From positions 1 through 28,071 of the forward strand of contig CANRAQ010000007.1 in assembly GCA_947628725.1 (NCBI GenBank): a stretch of 28,071 nucleotides of DNA. Reading direction: 5' to 3'. The stretch comes from an uncultured Bacilli bacterium (GTDB lineage: Bacteria > Bacillota_I > Bacilli_A > RF39 > UBA660). The position numbers and the translations under genes were made by a program. Shown piece by piece: positions 6,527 to 15,095 of the stretch. The notes below the pieces were generated by a model that worked only from the letters and a program-made list of their open reading frames with translations, was not told the origin of the DNA and searched no databases. Each line of letters begins with the position of its first letter. Within the stretch, counting starts at the first letter, position 1.

Positions 6527-8275
6527 ATGATAAATATAAAAGAAAATGAAAAATTAAATGTATTAAATCATAGTTGCGCACACTTATTAGCTCATGCGGT
6601 TAAACATCTATATAAGGATGCTAAATTTTGGGTTGGACCAGTAATAGAAAGTGGATTTTATTATGATATAGATTTAGGTGATAAGGTATTAACAGAAGAT
6701 GATCTACCACAAATAGAAAAAGAAATGAAAAAAATATCTAAATCAGATAAATTAATAAAAAGGATTGAATTAACAAAAGAAGAAGCACTTGATATGTTTA
6801 AAGATGATCCATACAAAATAGATTTAATAGATAGAATGGATGAATCAAGTACTATTATAAGTGCTTATAAGCAAGATGATTTTATAGATTTATGTCGTGG
6901 ACCACACATGAATACAACTAAAGATATGAAATATTTTAAATTGATAAAAGTTAGTGGTGCATATTATAAAGGTGATTCTAAAAATAAAATGCTTCAAAGA
7001 ATATATGGCGTTTGTTTTGAAACAGAGGAAGATTTAAATAATTATTTAAATGAATTAGAAGAAGCAAAGTTAAGGGATCATAGAAAAATAGGTAAAGATT
7101 TAGATATATTTATGTCACATGATTTAGTAGGTAAAGGTATGCCTTTATGGTTACCAAATGGGGCAATTATAAGAAAACAATTAGAAAACTATATATATGA
7201 TAAAGAAAGAAAAATGGGATATTTACATGTATATACTCCATGTGTTGGAACTGTAGATTTATATAAAACATCTGGACATTGGGATCATTATAAAGAAAAT
7301 ATGTTCCCATCTATGAAAGTTGATGAAGAAGAGTTTGTATTAAGACCAATGAATTGTCCACATCATATGTTAGTATATGGAAATGAAATTCATTCATATA
7401 GGGATTTACCTATAAGAATTGGTGAATTTGCTACTGACTTTAGATATGAGGCAAGTGGGGCAGTTAAGGGACTTGAAAGAGTTAGATGTATGTGTCAAAA
7501 TGATGCTCACCTTTTTGTAAGACCTGATCAAATAGGGGAAGAATTTAAAAAAGTAGTTGAACTTATATTAGATGTATATAGGGATTTTGGAATAAAAAAT
7601 TATAAATTTAGATTATCTATGAGAGATCCACTGGATAAAGAAAAATATTTTGATGATGATGACATGTGGAATGAGGCTGAAAATAAACTTAGAGAAGTAT
7701 TAGATGAATTTGGGTGTGAATATACTGAAGCAATAGGTGAAGCAGCATTTTATGGACCAAAATTAGACGTCGAAGTAAAACCTGCTGTTGGACCAGAAGT
7801 TACACTTTCTACTTGTCAATTAGACTTCTTGCTTCCAAGAAGATTTGAACTTACATATGTAGATAGTGATGGTTCAAAAAAGACACCTGTAGTTTTACAT
7901 AGAGCAATTTTTGGAACATTTGATAGATTTACTGCATTTATATTAGAGGAAACTAAAGGTGCTTTACCATTATGGCTTTCCCCAATACAGTTAAATGTTA
8001 TACCAGTAAATAATGAATATCATTTAGAATATGCTACAAAAATTTATGATTTACTAAAAGAGAAAGATTATAGAGTACAACTTGATTCAAGAAATGAAAA
8101 ATTAGGTTATAAAATGAGAGAGTCAGTTATGAAAAAAATTCCATATTCTATAATAATTGGTCAAAAAGAAGTAGATAGTAATACTATAAGTTATAGAAAA
8201 TATGGTAGTGAGGAAACAATTACAACTAATTTAGAGGATTTTAAAAATTTAATAGAAAATGAAATAAAATTATGA
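6527..8275 (+). CDS. thrS: Threonyl-tRNA synthetase lacking the N-terminal TGS domain
   Basis: It charges tRNA-Thr with threonine in the cytoplasm. The 582-residue protein begins directly at the editing domain: HSCAH (His15, His19) and LCRGPH (Cys123, His127) give the complete set for clearing Ser-tRNA-Thr. The class II core follows, with the zinc ligands Cys277 (MNCPHH), His328 (QNDAH) and a His in VVLHRAIFG. The C-terminal anticodon domain starts near residue 480 (PLWLSPIQLNVIPV) and ends complete. Most bacterial enzymes are about 640 residues because of an N-terminal TGS domain, which is absent here; no start codon or coding sequence for it lies upstream. Motif 3 reads GTFDRF where GSxERF is usual, and motif 2 has RVRCMCQNDAH where RVRGFTQDDAH is common, so this is a divergent enzyme. 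GGGTGA precedes ATG 6527. Confidence 0.96.
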   Translation: MINIKENEKLNVLNHSCAHLLAHAVKHLYKDAKFWVGPVIESGFYYDIDLGDKVLTEDDLPQIEKEMKKISKSDKLIKRIELTKEEALDMFKDDPYKIDLIDRMDESSTIISAYKQDDFIDLCRGPHMNTTKDMKYFKLIKVSGAYYKGDSKNKMLQRIYGVCFETEEDLNNYLNELEEAKLRDHRKIGKDLDIFMSHDLVGKGMPLWLPNGAIIRKQLENYIYDKERKMGYLHVYTPCVGTVDLYKTSGHWDHYKENMFPSMKVDEEEFVLRPMNCPHHMLVYGNEIHSYRDLPIRIGEFATDFRYEASGAVKGLERVRCMCQNDAHLFVRPDQIGEEFKKVVELILDVYRDFGIKNYKFRLSMRDPLDKEKYFDDDDMWNEAENKLREVLDEFGCEYTEAIGEAAFYGPKLDVEVKPAVGPEVTLSTCQLDFLLPRRFELTYVDSDGSKKTPVVLHRAIFGTFDRFTAFILEETKGALPLWLSPIQLNVIPVNNEYHLEYATKIYDLLKEKDYRVQLDSRNEKLGYKMRESVMKKIPYSIIIGQKEVDSNTISYRKYGSEETITTNLEDFKNLIENEIKL

Positions 8276-8281
8276 TATAAT
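8273..8281 (+). promoter_or_regulatory. Extended -10 promoter of the rubrerythrin gene
   Basis: TGATATAAT is a perfect extended -10 element whose TG is also the first part of the thrS TGA stop codon. A poor TAGAAA lies 17 bases upstream. It would start transcription near 8288, 18 bases before the rubrerythrin ATG. Confidence 0.55.
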
Positions 8282-8305
8282 TAAATTGTAGAAAAGAGGA
8301 ATGTT

Positions 8306-8845
8306 ATGGAATTAAAAGGTAGTAAGACTTATGAAAATTTAATGGCTGCTTTTGCAGGTGAGTCTCAAGCAAGAAACAAATATACTTATTTTGCAAGTAA
8401 GGCTAAAAAAGATGGATATGAACAAATAGCTGCAATATTTGAAGAAACTGCAAATAATGAAAAAGAACATGCTAAGATGTGGTTTAAACTATTAGAAGGC
8501 GGAGATATTAAATCTACTGTAGAAAATTTAAAAGCTGCTGCTGATGGTGAAAACTATGAATGGACAGACATGTATGCAGAATTTGCTAAGGTTGCTCGTG
8601 AAGAGGGATTTAAAGATATAGCTATTAAGTTTGAAGGAGTAGCTAAAATAGAGAAAGAACATGAAGAAAGATATAGAAAATTATTAAAGAATATAGAAGA
8701 TGAATTAGTATTTTCTAGTGAAGGAGACTCTATTTGGATTTGCCGTAATTGTGGACATGTAGTTGTAGGTAAAAATGCACCTAAAGTTTGTCCAGTTTGT
8801 GCACATCCACAAAGTTACTTTGAAAGAAAAGCACAAAATTATTAG
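8306..8845 (+). CDS. rbr: Rubrerythrin
   Basis: Rubrerythrin reduces hydrogen peroxide to water in anaerobes, taking electrons from a rubredoxin-type partner. The 179-residue product has an N-terminal ferritin-like four-helix diiron domain (about 1-130) with the ligand motifs FAGESQARNKY (Glu19), EETANNEKEH and GVAKIEKEHEERY, and a C-terminal rubredoxin-like domain with two CxxC knuckles (ICRNCG and VCPVCAHPQ) that bind a single iron. Length and order are classical. The gene stands alone between thrS and a membrane-protein gene, with GAGG six bases before ATG 8306. It indicates an anaerobic or microaerobic cell exposed to occasional oxygen. Confidence 0.97.
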   Translation: MELKGSKTYENLMAAFAGESQARNKYTYFASKAKKDGYEQIAAIFEETANNEKEHAKMWFKLLEGGDIKSTVENLKAAADGENYEWTDMYAEFAKVAREEGFKDIAIKFEGVAKIEKEHEERYRKLLKNIEDELVFSSEGDSIWICRNCGHVVVGKNAPKVCPVCAHPQSYFERKAQNY

Positions 8846-8852
8846 AATTATG

Positions 8853-8880
8853 AACGGTATTAAATATTTGATACCGTTTT
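8853..8880 (+). terminator. Terminator of the rubrerythrin gene
   Basis: AACGGTAT (8853-8860) and ATACCGTT (8871-8878) form an 8-bp stem with a ten-base loop, followed by a short T run. Confidence 0.85.
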
Positions 8881-8903
8881 AATGTGTTTTAAATTAGATA
8901 TTA

Positions 8904-8931
8904 TTGACTTTTTCAATATAAATGGTATAAT
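8904..8931 (+). promoter_or_regulatory. Promoter of the proline-rich repeat protein gene
   Basis: TTGACT (8904-8909), 16 bases, TATAAT (8926-8931), with TG of an extended -10 at 8923-8924. This is a strong promoter by consensus. AGGGG (8955-8959) is the ribosome-binding site for ATG 8965. Confidence 0.82.
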
Positions 8932-8964
8932 TAATTATAGTTTAGAATGAAAGTAGGGGTATGA

Positions 8965-10257
8965 ATGAATAAGAATCTAATTTATAGAATTGTAGGAGCA
9001 CTTTCATCTGCATTGATAGTAGTGTCTGTTTTTTTGACATATTATAGTGTGTATGATTATAATTATAGTTTATGGACTAAAAATGGTGAAACAAGTTCAC
9101 TATATTTACCAATAATGATAATAGCATTTGGAGTTATTGGGATAATTTTATTTGCAACAAATTTTAAAACTGAATTTTGTTATGCAACTACAGGAGCCAT
9201 TTTATTTTATGTCATATCAGAAACGTTTAATTATATTAGACAGGGATCTTTTGGTAGTCTAAGTATTGGCTATTATACTTTATGTATAGGATGTGTAATG
9301 ACAGGTATAATGACGTTTGTAGTAACAGCAAAAAATAAAATTAAAAGGATTGAACCAATTGATTCAACTGCAACAAATGAGACAAATAAAATATATGATA
9401 CAGTTAATATAATTCCAGATCAATCAAATTCAAATAATAAAGTTGAGCCAATACCACAAGTTTCGAGTGACATATTTAATTCTCCTATAGTGGAGCCATT
9501 AAAAGAAAATCCAGTATTGGGTGGATTAAACATACCAGATTCACCAATAAGTGAATCAGTAATGCCAACAACACCAGTAGAACCAATAAAAGAAAGCCCA
9601 GTATTAGGAGGATTAAACATACCAACTACACCAGTAAGTGAGACAGTAATACCAACAACACCAGTGGAACCAATAAAAGAAAATCCAGTGTTAAGTGGAT
9701 TAAATATACCAACTGCACCAATAAGTGAACCAGCAATACCAACAACCCCAGTGGAACCAATAAAGGAAAATCCGGTATTAAGTGGATTAAACATACCAAC
9801 TGCACCAATAAGTGAACCAGCAATACCAACAACACCAGTAGAACCAATAAAGGAAAATCCAGTATTAAGTGGATTAAACATACCAACTGCGCCAATAAGT
9901 GAGCCAGTAGTACCAACAACACCGGTAGAACCAATAAAAGAAAATCCAGTGTTAAGTGGATTAAATATACCAACTGCGCCAATAAGTGAACCAGTAATGC
10001 CAACAACACCGGTAGAACCAGTAAAGGAAAATCCAGTATTGGCAGGATTAAATGTTGCCCAACCACAACCACAACAAAATTTTACTTCATCAATTTTGGG
10101 TTCAACAAATCAATCAAATGATACGACACCTTTATCAAACTTTATGGGTGGTACACAACCACAACAAAATAATGGTTTTATGGGTGGTAGTATGCAACAA
10201 CAAGGATCTAGTACACAAACACAAGCAACAGATATATTTGGTCAACCATTAAATTAG
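8965..10257 (+). CDS. Four-helix membrane protein with proline-rich tandem repeats and Q/N-rich tail, function unknown
   Basis: No family is recognised for the 430-residue protein. It has four hydrophobic segments (about residues 8-30, 46-64, 72-92 and 100-120), then a long hydrophilic tail. The tail holds six complete 29-residue repeats (about residues 181-354) of the form ENPVLSGLNIPTAPISEP followed by a PTTPVEPIK stretch, and a seventh partial copy, and ends with a 65-residue Q/N/G-rich segment (QPQPQQ, FMGGTQPQQN, GGSMQQQGSS, IFGQPLN). With four segments both ends should be on the same side of the membrane; the positively charged loop KNKIKR after the fourth segment suggests that the tail is cytoplasmic, though this is only a positive-inside guess. 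No LPxTG motif is present. The repeats are nearly identical at the DNA level. Open frames on the other strand in this repeat are by-products. Confidence 0.85.
   Translation: MNKNLIYRIVGALSSALIVVSVFLTYYSVYDYNYSLWTKNGETSSLYLPIMIIAFGVIGIILFATNFKTEFCYATTGAILFYVISETFNYIRQGSFGSLSIGYYTLCIGCVMTGIMTFVVTAKNKIKRIEPIDSTATNETNKIYDTVNIIPDQSNSNNKVEPIPQVSSDIFNSPIVEPLKENPVLGGLNIPDSPISESVMPTTPVEPIKESPVLGGLNIPTTPVSETVIPTTPVEPIKENPVLSGLNIPTAPISEPAIPTTPVEPIKENPVLSGLNIPTAPISEPAIPTTPVEPIKENPVLSGLNIPTAPISEPVVPTTPVEPIKENPVLSGLNIPTAPISEPVMPTTPVEPVKENPVLAGLNVAQPQPQQNFTSSILGSTNQSNDTTPLSNFMGGTQPQQNNGFMGGSMQQQGSSTQTQATDIFGQPLN
9505..10050 (+). repeat. Coding 87-bp tandem repeat, six copies plus a partial
   Basis: Six in-frame 87-bp units run from 9505 to 10026 and a partial seventh continues to about 10050. 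Units 3 to 6 are almost identical; units 1 and 2 are more diverged. The variation lies mainly around the EP-AI/VV/VM position of the encoded unit and in synonymous sites. Copy number is likely to vary between strains. Confidence 0.92.
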
Positions 10258-10282
10258 AAAAGTTTATTATCTTTTCTTTTTT
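10256..10282 (+). terminator. Terminator of the proline-rich repeat protein gene
   Basis: AGAAAAG (10256-10262) pairs with CTTTTCT (10271-10277) around an eight-base loop and is followed by TTTTTC. The stem starts inside the TAG stop codon. Confidence 0.72.
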
Positions 10283-10313
10283 CTTATCATTAATTTACAT
10301 ATTTAATTATATG

Positions 10314-10340
10314 TGATATAATAATTACAATGTTAGGAGG
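10314..10340 (+). promoter_or_regulatory. Extended -10 promoter and ribosome-binding site of the DUF308-like gene
   Basis: TGATATAAT (10314-10322) is followed by AGGAGG (10335-10340), six bases before ATG 10347. No clear -35 box is seen. Confidence 0.65.
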
Positions 10341-10346
10341 AAATAT

Positions 10347-10958
10347 ATGGAAAAGGAAAATAAAATATCATTTAATAATTTAATATATGCTTTACTATTT
10401 TTAGTATTAGGATTAGTATTTATAACAAGTACAGATGACATAGTAGGGATCATATCTAAAATAATAGGTGTGGTATTAACATTGATAGGAATAATTAAGT
10501 GTATTATCTATATTTATATGAAAGGTAAATTAGGAGACTATGAATTTAAGGAATTGACTATAGGATTATTACTTGTATTTGTAGGTGTTTCATTTATAAT
10601 ATTTGCTAGTGCATTTAGTTTTGCAATTCGTACATTAATTGGACTTTGGGCCGTATTTATTGGAGTAAATAGAATGATATATTCATTTTCTACTAAAAAG
10701 GTTGATCCTACAGGATTTAAAGTATACTTTTTAACATCTATTTTTATGATAATTCTTGGTATAATTTTAATATCTGGAATATTTGATAGAATAGTTGGAT
10801 TACTTATAATACTATATTCAGTAGCTGAAATAGTAGATTATGTATATTTTAAATCTAAAAGCAAAAATTATAAACCAGCTAGTAGTAATAAGAAAAAGAA
10901 AAATATAAAATCAATTAAAAATGGTAAAGTTGTAGATGCTGATATCGAAGAAAATTAA
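10347..10958 (+). CDS. HdeD/DUF308-like six-helix membrane protein
   Basis: The 203-residue protein has six hydrophobic segments arranged as three pairs (about residues 11-28, 33-55, 71-88, 92-110, 125-143, 146-165), with a lysine-rich cytoplasmic tail (KSKSKNYK..., NKKKKNIKSIKNGK). Each pair has the short loop and the GL..V..G..FI pattern (LGLVFI, LVFVGVSFII, MIILGIILI) of DUF308 proteins, the group that includes E. coli HdeD. HdeD acts in acid resistance, but the function of the Gram-positive members is not known. The gene is monocistronic by its own promoter and terminator and converges on the penicillin-binding protein gene. Confidence 0.75.
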   Translation: MEKENKISFNNLIYALLFLVLGLVFITSTDDIVGIISKIIGVVLTLIGIIKCIIYIYMKGKLGDYEFKELTIGLLLVFVGVSFIIFASAFSFAIRTLIGLWAVFIGVNRMIYSFSTKKVDPTGFKVYFLTSIFMIILGIILISGIFDRIVGLLIILYSVAEIVDYVYFKSKSKNYKPASSNKKKKNIKSIKNGKVVDADIEEN

Positions 10959-10984
10959 AACTATTCAAACGAATAGTTTTTTAA
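10957..10984. terminator. Bidirectional terminator between the DUF308-like gene and the PBP gene
   Basis: AAAACTATTC (10957-10966) and GAATAGTTTT (10971-10980) form a perfect 10-bp stem with an AAAC loop. A T run follows on the plus strand and TTTTAATTTTC on the minus strand, so one hairpin can end both convergent transcripts. Confidence 0.88.
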
Positions 10985-12930
10985 TTTTCTGTTTTAATAG
11001 TAGGTATTAAATTTTCTAGATTTTCATCTTTATATGTAGGCTCTGTACCTTTTATATAATAAAATACAGTAGCATTTTTTGTATTGGTGTCAGCAACTTT
11101 TCCACTTATTGGATCTACTAATACACCAACTACATTACTAGGTATATCATACCAAGATGTTTCTTTATCTTTCATATAATTTTCTACTACATCTAACCAC
11201 ATATCTTTAAGTTGTTTACCATTTGATGCATCAGATTTCCTGTTGTCATCGAATCCTCCCCAAATACCTACAACAATATCTTTATTATAACCAAATACTA
11301 AATGATCTGTATCCGTAGTACCAGTTTTAATCGAATATTTATTAGTTAATTTACCTGCAAGATCATAACAAGTAGGATAGTTATAATCAATAAAATTATA
11401 ATTATATGTACTCGTTAATATTTCATTCATTATGTATGTTAAACTAGAATTTAATACTTGTTCCTTTTCCTCTTTATATTCATATAATATGTTACCATTA
11501 GAATCTTCTATCTTCTTTATAAAGTGTGGTTTAGTTTTATATCCACTACTAGCTAAAGTAGAATATGCACTTACCATATCTATAAGAGTTATTTCCTCAC
11601 TTCCTAATGCAAGTGAAGGTATTGCTTCAAGTTTTGATGTTATCCCAACTCTTTTTAACATTTCAACTAAAGTATCTTCACCTAAAAACAAATGCGTTTT
11701 TACGGCATATATATTTTCAGAATATGATATAGCAGCTGCCATAGTTATATTTTTATTGCCATATGTATTATTATAATTAGATGGACTATATGTTTGATTA
11801 TTAGAAAATACAAAAGTTGTTTCTTCACTTGTAAAAGTAGTAGACTCAGTAAATCCATTTTCCAAAGCAACATAGTATAAGAAAGGCTTTAAAGTAGAAC
11901 CAACTTGTCTTTTAGCATATAATGCTCTATTATACTGACTTATATTATAATTTTTTCCTCCTGCAAGAGCTATAATTTCACCATTATTCGGATTCATTGC
12001 TATACTCGCTATTTGCATATCTTCTGTAGTTACATGATCGTTAATAGAGTTTTCTAGTATAGTTTGAGCATCCATATCTAGTGTCGTATATATTTTAAGA
12101 CCACCTGTCTGAAGAAAAGATGAAGGTAGATCTAGTGTATCTAACTCATCCATTACAGAGTCTTGAAAATATCTTAAAGTTTTTAAATTATTGTTTTCTA
12201 GATATCCATATAATTTTAATTCTTCACTATATGCCTTATCCATTTGATCTTGTGTAATCTTTTTGTTATTTACCATTGCTTTTAATACTAGATATTGTCT
12301 TTCTTTTGCTTTATCATAATTAGATATAGGAGAGTAGTTTGATGGCGATTTTGGAATACCTGCTAGTATCGATGCTTCTGCAAGAGTAAGATCACTAGAA
12401 CTTTTATTAAAGTAATAGTTACTTGCGTTTTCTATACCATATATTCCACCATAATTTATCGTATTTAAATATCCTTCTAGTATTTCCTTTTTACTATATT
12501 GACTTTCAAGCCTTATTGTTAACCATGCTTCCTTTAACTTCCTATCTAATGTTTTATCGAAATTTAAAAATAAGTTTCTTGCATATTGTTGAGTTATAGT
12601 CGATGCACCTTGTAAAGTCTTTTTATTTACCATGTTTACATATAGTGATTTAACAATTCTAGGATAATCAAATCCTTGATGTCTATAAAAATTTTTATCT
12701 TCTATAGATATAGTTGCGTCTATTAAATAATCTGATATATCGTCAAGTTCTATCCATTCATTTGCTCCGTTAATTATATTATTTTTAGAATCATATAGAT
12801 AATATCCATTAGGAGAACTTATATTTAGTTTTTCTGTAAACCCTGCAATAGTATAAATTCCTAAGTAAATAAGTGTAAATATTATTAACAAAATAGTAGA
12901 TATTTTTAATATTTTTCTTAATCTTTTCAT
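10981..12930 (-). CDS. Class A penicillin-binding protein (transglycosylase/transpeptidase)
   Basis: This enzyme polymerises lipid II and crosslinks peptidoglycan outside the membrane. The 649-residue protein has an N-terminal membrane anchor (about 10-30), a GT51 glycosyltransferase domain (about 55-220) with EDKNFYRHQGFD (catalytic Glu77), GASTITQQYARNLF and KKEILEGYLNTINYG, and a transpeptidase domain with all three motifs: Ser345-T-L-Lys348, Ser404-E-Asn406 and Lys535-T-Gly537. It is close in plan to PBP1a/PbpF-type enzymes and has no C-terminal FN3 or PASTA domain, ending in a short acidic tail. AGTAGGT precedes the start at 12930. The gene is divergent from ywiB-argS; no convincing -35/-10 pair was found for it in the gap. 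Penicillin-binding also argues that the cell has a wall, unlike Mycoplasma. Confidence 0.95.
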   Translation of the reverse strand: MKRLRKILKISTILLIIFTLIYLGIYTIAGFTEKLNISSPNGYYLYDSKNNIINGANEWIELDDISDYLIDATISIEDKNFYRHQGFDYPRIVKSLYVNMVNKKTLQGASTITQQYARNLFLNFDKTLDRKLKEAWLTIRLESQYSKKEILEGYLNTINYGGIYGIENASNYYFNKSSSDLTLAEASILAGIPKSPSNYSPISNYDKAKERQYLVLKAMVNNKKITQDQMDKAYSEELKLYGYLENNNLKTLRYFQDSVMDELDTLDLPSSFLQTGGLKIYTTLDMDAQTILENSINDHVTTEDMQIASIAMNPNNGEIIALAGGKNYNISQYNRALYAKRQVGSTLKPFLYYVALENGFTESTTFTSEETTFVFSNNQTYSPSNYNNTYGNKNITMAAAISYSENIYAVKTHLFLGEDTLVEMLKRVGITSKLEAIPSLALGSEEITLIDMVSAYSTLASSGYKTKPHFIKKIEDSNGNILYEYKEEKEQVLNSSLTYIMNEILTSTYNYNFIDYNYPTCYDLAGKLTNKYSIKTGTTDTDHLVFGYNKDIVVGIWGGFDDNRKSDASNGKQLKDMWLDVVENYMKDKETSWYDIPSNVVGVLVDPISGKVADTNTKNATVFYYIKGTEPTYKDENLENLIPTIKTEN

Positions 12931-13000
12931 ATTTTACCTACTTTCTAAATATAGTATTGGAAAAAAATATGAAAATATGAGTGCAAAATATATAAAAGTA

Positions 13001-13018
13001 TGCTATAATGTTTGGGAG
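13001..13018 (+). promoter_or_regulatory. Extended -10 promoter and ribosome-binding site of ywiB-argS-rpoE
   Basis: TATG immediately precedes and overlaps TGcTATAAT (13001-13009), matching the Gram-positive TRTGN extended -10. GGGAG (13014-13018) lies eight bases before ATG 13027. The longer frame starting at TTG 13012 would lie on this site and is rejected. Confidence 0.72.
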
Positions 13019-13026
13019 TTGAGGTT

Positions 13027-13380
13027 ATGAGTAAGATTAAACTTAATGCTATTTTAAATAGTAATTTCGAAAATTTAGATATAAAAACTGTTGGAATTAA
13101 AAGCAATAATAAAATAGTATATAAAGAAAATGATATAACAGTAACGATTTTAATATATAAAAATAAAATAGAAATAAATAGATTAAATAATGAGTATTCA
13201 TTAAATTTAGTATTTGAAGAAAATAAACATACAAAATCTATATATAAATTATTTAATATATCTAAAAATTTTGTTTTAGATACTAAATGTACTAAATTAG
13301 TTATAGATGAAAAAATTATAAATATAGAATATATAATAGAAGATAATAAATTTATGTATATATTAAAGATTGGAGAATAG
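13027..13380 (+). CDS. ywiB: DUF1934 family protein (YwiB-like)
   Basis: This 117-residue protein has alternating beta-strand sequence throughout (for example ITVTILIYKNKIEINR, KLVIDEKIINIEYIIEDNKFMYILKI), as expected for the small beta-barrel DUF1934 family. Similarity is judged mainly by length, beta pattern and the place directly before argS, which is where ywiB sits in B. subtilis and many Bacilli. The function is not known. It ends one base before the argS start codon, so the two are probably translated together. No membrane segment or signal is present. Confidence 0.72.
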   Translation: MSKIKLNAILNSNFENLDIKTVGIKSNNKIVYKENDITVTILIYKNKIEINRLNNEYSLNLVFEENKHTKSIYKLFNISKNFVLDTKCTKLVIDEKIINIEYIIEDNKFMYILKIGE

Positions 13381-13381
13381 T

Positions 13382-15079
13382 ATGATAATTGATGTATTAA
13401 GTAAAATAATTACAGATGTATCTAAAAGTATAGGATACGATGAAGTTATGACAGTTATAAAATCTAATAGACCAGATTTATGTGATTATCAATGTGATAC
13501 TGTATTTAAACTTGCTAAAAAATATCATAAAAATCCTAAAGAAATAGGGGAAAGTATTGTAGAAAATATTAAATTATTAGATACATTTGATGAATATTTT
13601 AGTGATATATCATTTTGCGCACCGGGATTTATAAATATTATCTTAAGTAATAAGTTTATAAATAATTCGTTAAAACTTATGTACAATAATGATAAATTTA
13701 ATTTACCTCCATTAAAAAATATAGATACATATGTAATAGATTATGGTGGACCCAATGTAGCAAAACCATTACATGTTGGACATTTAAGACCAGCAATAGT
13801 TGGAGAATCTATAAAAAGAATATTAAAGTATGTTGGATACAATGTAATATCAGATGTGCATTTAGGTGATATAGGACTCCCAATAGGTGAAGTTATATAT
13901 GCTATAATAAGAGATAATATTTCTATAGATGATTTAAATTTGGATTATTTAAATAAAGTATACCCAGAAATGAGCGCATTATGTAAAGAAGACGAAGAAA
14001 TTAAAAAAGAATGTGCTTCTATAATTAAAGAAGTTCAAGATAAAACTAATTATTTAGATTATTGGAAAAAAATATGTGAATTATCTAAAAAAGATATAAA
14101 AAGATTATATGATTATTTAGGAGTATCTTTTGACTACTGGCTATCAGAATCTGATGCTTATGAATATATACCTAAAGTAAAAGAGTACTTGGAAAGTAAA
14201 AATTTATTAGTAGAAAGTGAAGGAGCAAAGGTAGTTTTTGTAAATAATGATGATGATAAAATTAATTATCCACCACTTATATTTCAAAAAAGTAATGGCG
14301 CATATCTTTATGAAAGTTCTGATTTAGGAACTATATATCAAAGAATGCAAGATTTTAAACCTAATTATATATTATATGTAACAGATGCAAGACAAAAGTT
14401 ACATTTCGAACAAGTATTTAGAGTATGTGAAAAAAGTAAAATGAGTGGTAATGCTAAACTTTATCATTTACCTCATGGAACAATAAATGGTTTAGATGGT
14501 AAGCCATATAAAACAAGAAGTGGAGAAACACCTAAACTAGATGATTTATTTAAAGAAGTTAAAGAAATATTTATATCTAAGAAAAGTACTAATAAAGATA
14601 TGAATGATGACGATATAAATAAAATTGTAAATTCTATAATAAAATTTGCCGATTTACAAAATGTAAGAGATAAAGATTATATATTTGATATAAGTAAATT
14701 TAGTGATACACAAGGCAAAACAGGGCCATATGTTTTATACACATATCTTAGAATGAATAAAATTGTAAAAAAATATGAGTCAAATATAAATAATTTAAGT
14801 AATATAATATATAATAATTATGATAGAGAACTTAGAGTTGGTTTACTTGATTTCGAAAGTTATTTTAATACTTCATTGAAAGAATTTAAACCAAATTATA
14901 TAGCTGAATATATATATAATATATGTGTTCTAATGAATTCGTTTTATCAAAACAATCATATATCTAATTTAGATGATAAAACTAAATTGAATGATTGGGT
15001 AAGTATTATAAAACTTGCTAATAAGATTATTAAGGAAATGTTGAATCTATTGATTATAGATATACCAACAGAAATGTAG
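13382..15079 (+). CDS. argS: Arginyl-tRNA synthetase
   Basis: ArgRS attaches arginine to tRNA-Arg. The 565-residue product has the N-terminal additional domain (about 1-110), the class I signature at residues 131-134 (HVGH, within YGGPNVAKPLHVGHLRPAIVGE), the DVHLGDIGLPIGEVI region, the MSK-like loop KTRSGETPKLDDL that replaces KMSKS in this enzyme, and an all-helical anticodon-binding domain at the end. Length agrees with bacterial ArgRS (about 560). ATG 13382 is preferred to the TTG at 13370 because GGAG (13372-13375) lies six bases before it. It follows ywiB with a one-base gap and precedes rpoE by 16 bases. Confidence 0.97.
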   Translation: MIIDVLSKIITDVSKSIGYDEVMTVIKSNRPDLCDYQCDTVFKLAKKYHKNPKEIGESIVENIKLLDTFDEYFSDISFCAPGFINIILSNKFINNSLKLMYNNDKFNLPPLKNIDTYVIDYGGPNVAKPLHVGHLRPAIVGESIKRILKYVGYNVISDVHLGDIGLPIGEVIYAIIRDNISIDDLNLDYLNKVYPEMSALCKEDEEIKKECASIIKEVQDKTNYLDYWKKICELSKKDIKRLYDYLGVSFDYWLSESDAYEYIPKVKEYLESKNLLVESEGAKVVFVNNDDDKINYPPLIFQKSNGAYLYESSDLGTIYQRMQDFKPNYILYVTDARQKLHFEQVFRVCEKSKMSGNAKLYHLPHGTINGLDGKPYKTRSGETPKLDDLFKEVKEIFISKKSTNKDMNDDDINKIVNSIIKFADLQNVRDKDYIFDISKFSDTQGKTGPYVLYTYLRMNKIVKKYESNINNLSNIIYNNYDRELRVGLLDFESYFNTSLKEFKPNYIAEYIYNICVLMNSFYQNNHISNLDDKTKLNDWVSIIKLANKIIKEMLNLLIIDIPTEM

Positions 15080-15095
15080 TTTGGGAGGAATTATT

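Noticed and set aside
9505..10050. CRISPR-like array of evenly spaced repeats
   Set aside because: The unit is 87 bp with no unique spacers and is translated in frame as 29-residue repeats.
9420..10072. Long open frames on the minus strand, rich in Leu/Val or Gly/Phe
   Set aside because: They lie wholly within the 87-bp tandem repeat of a well-supported plus-strand gene; a repeat whose length is a multiple of three keeps other frames open too. They have no ribosome-binding site.
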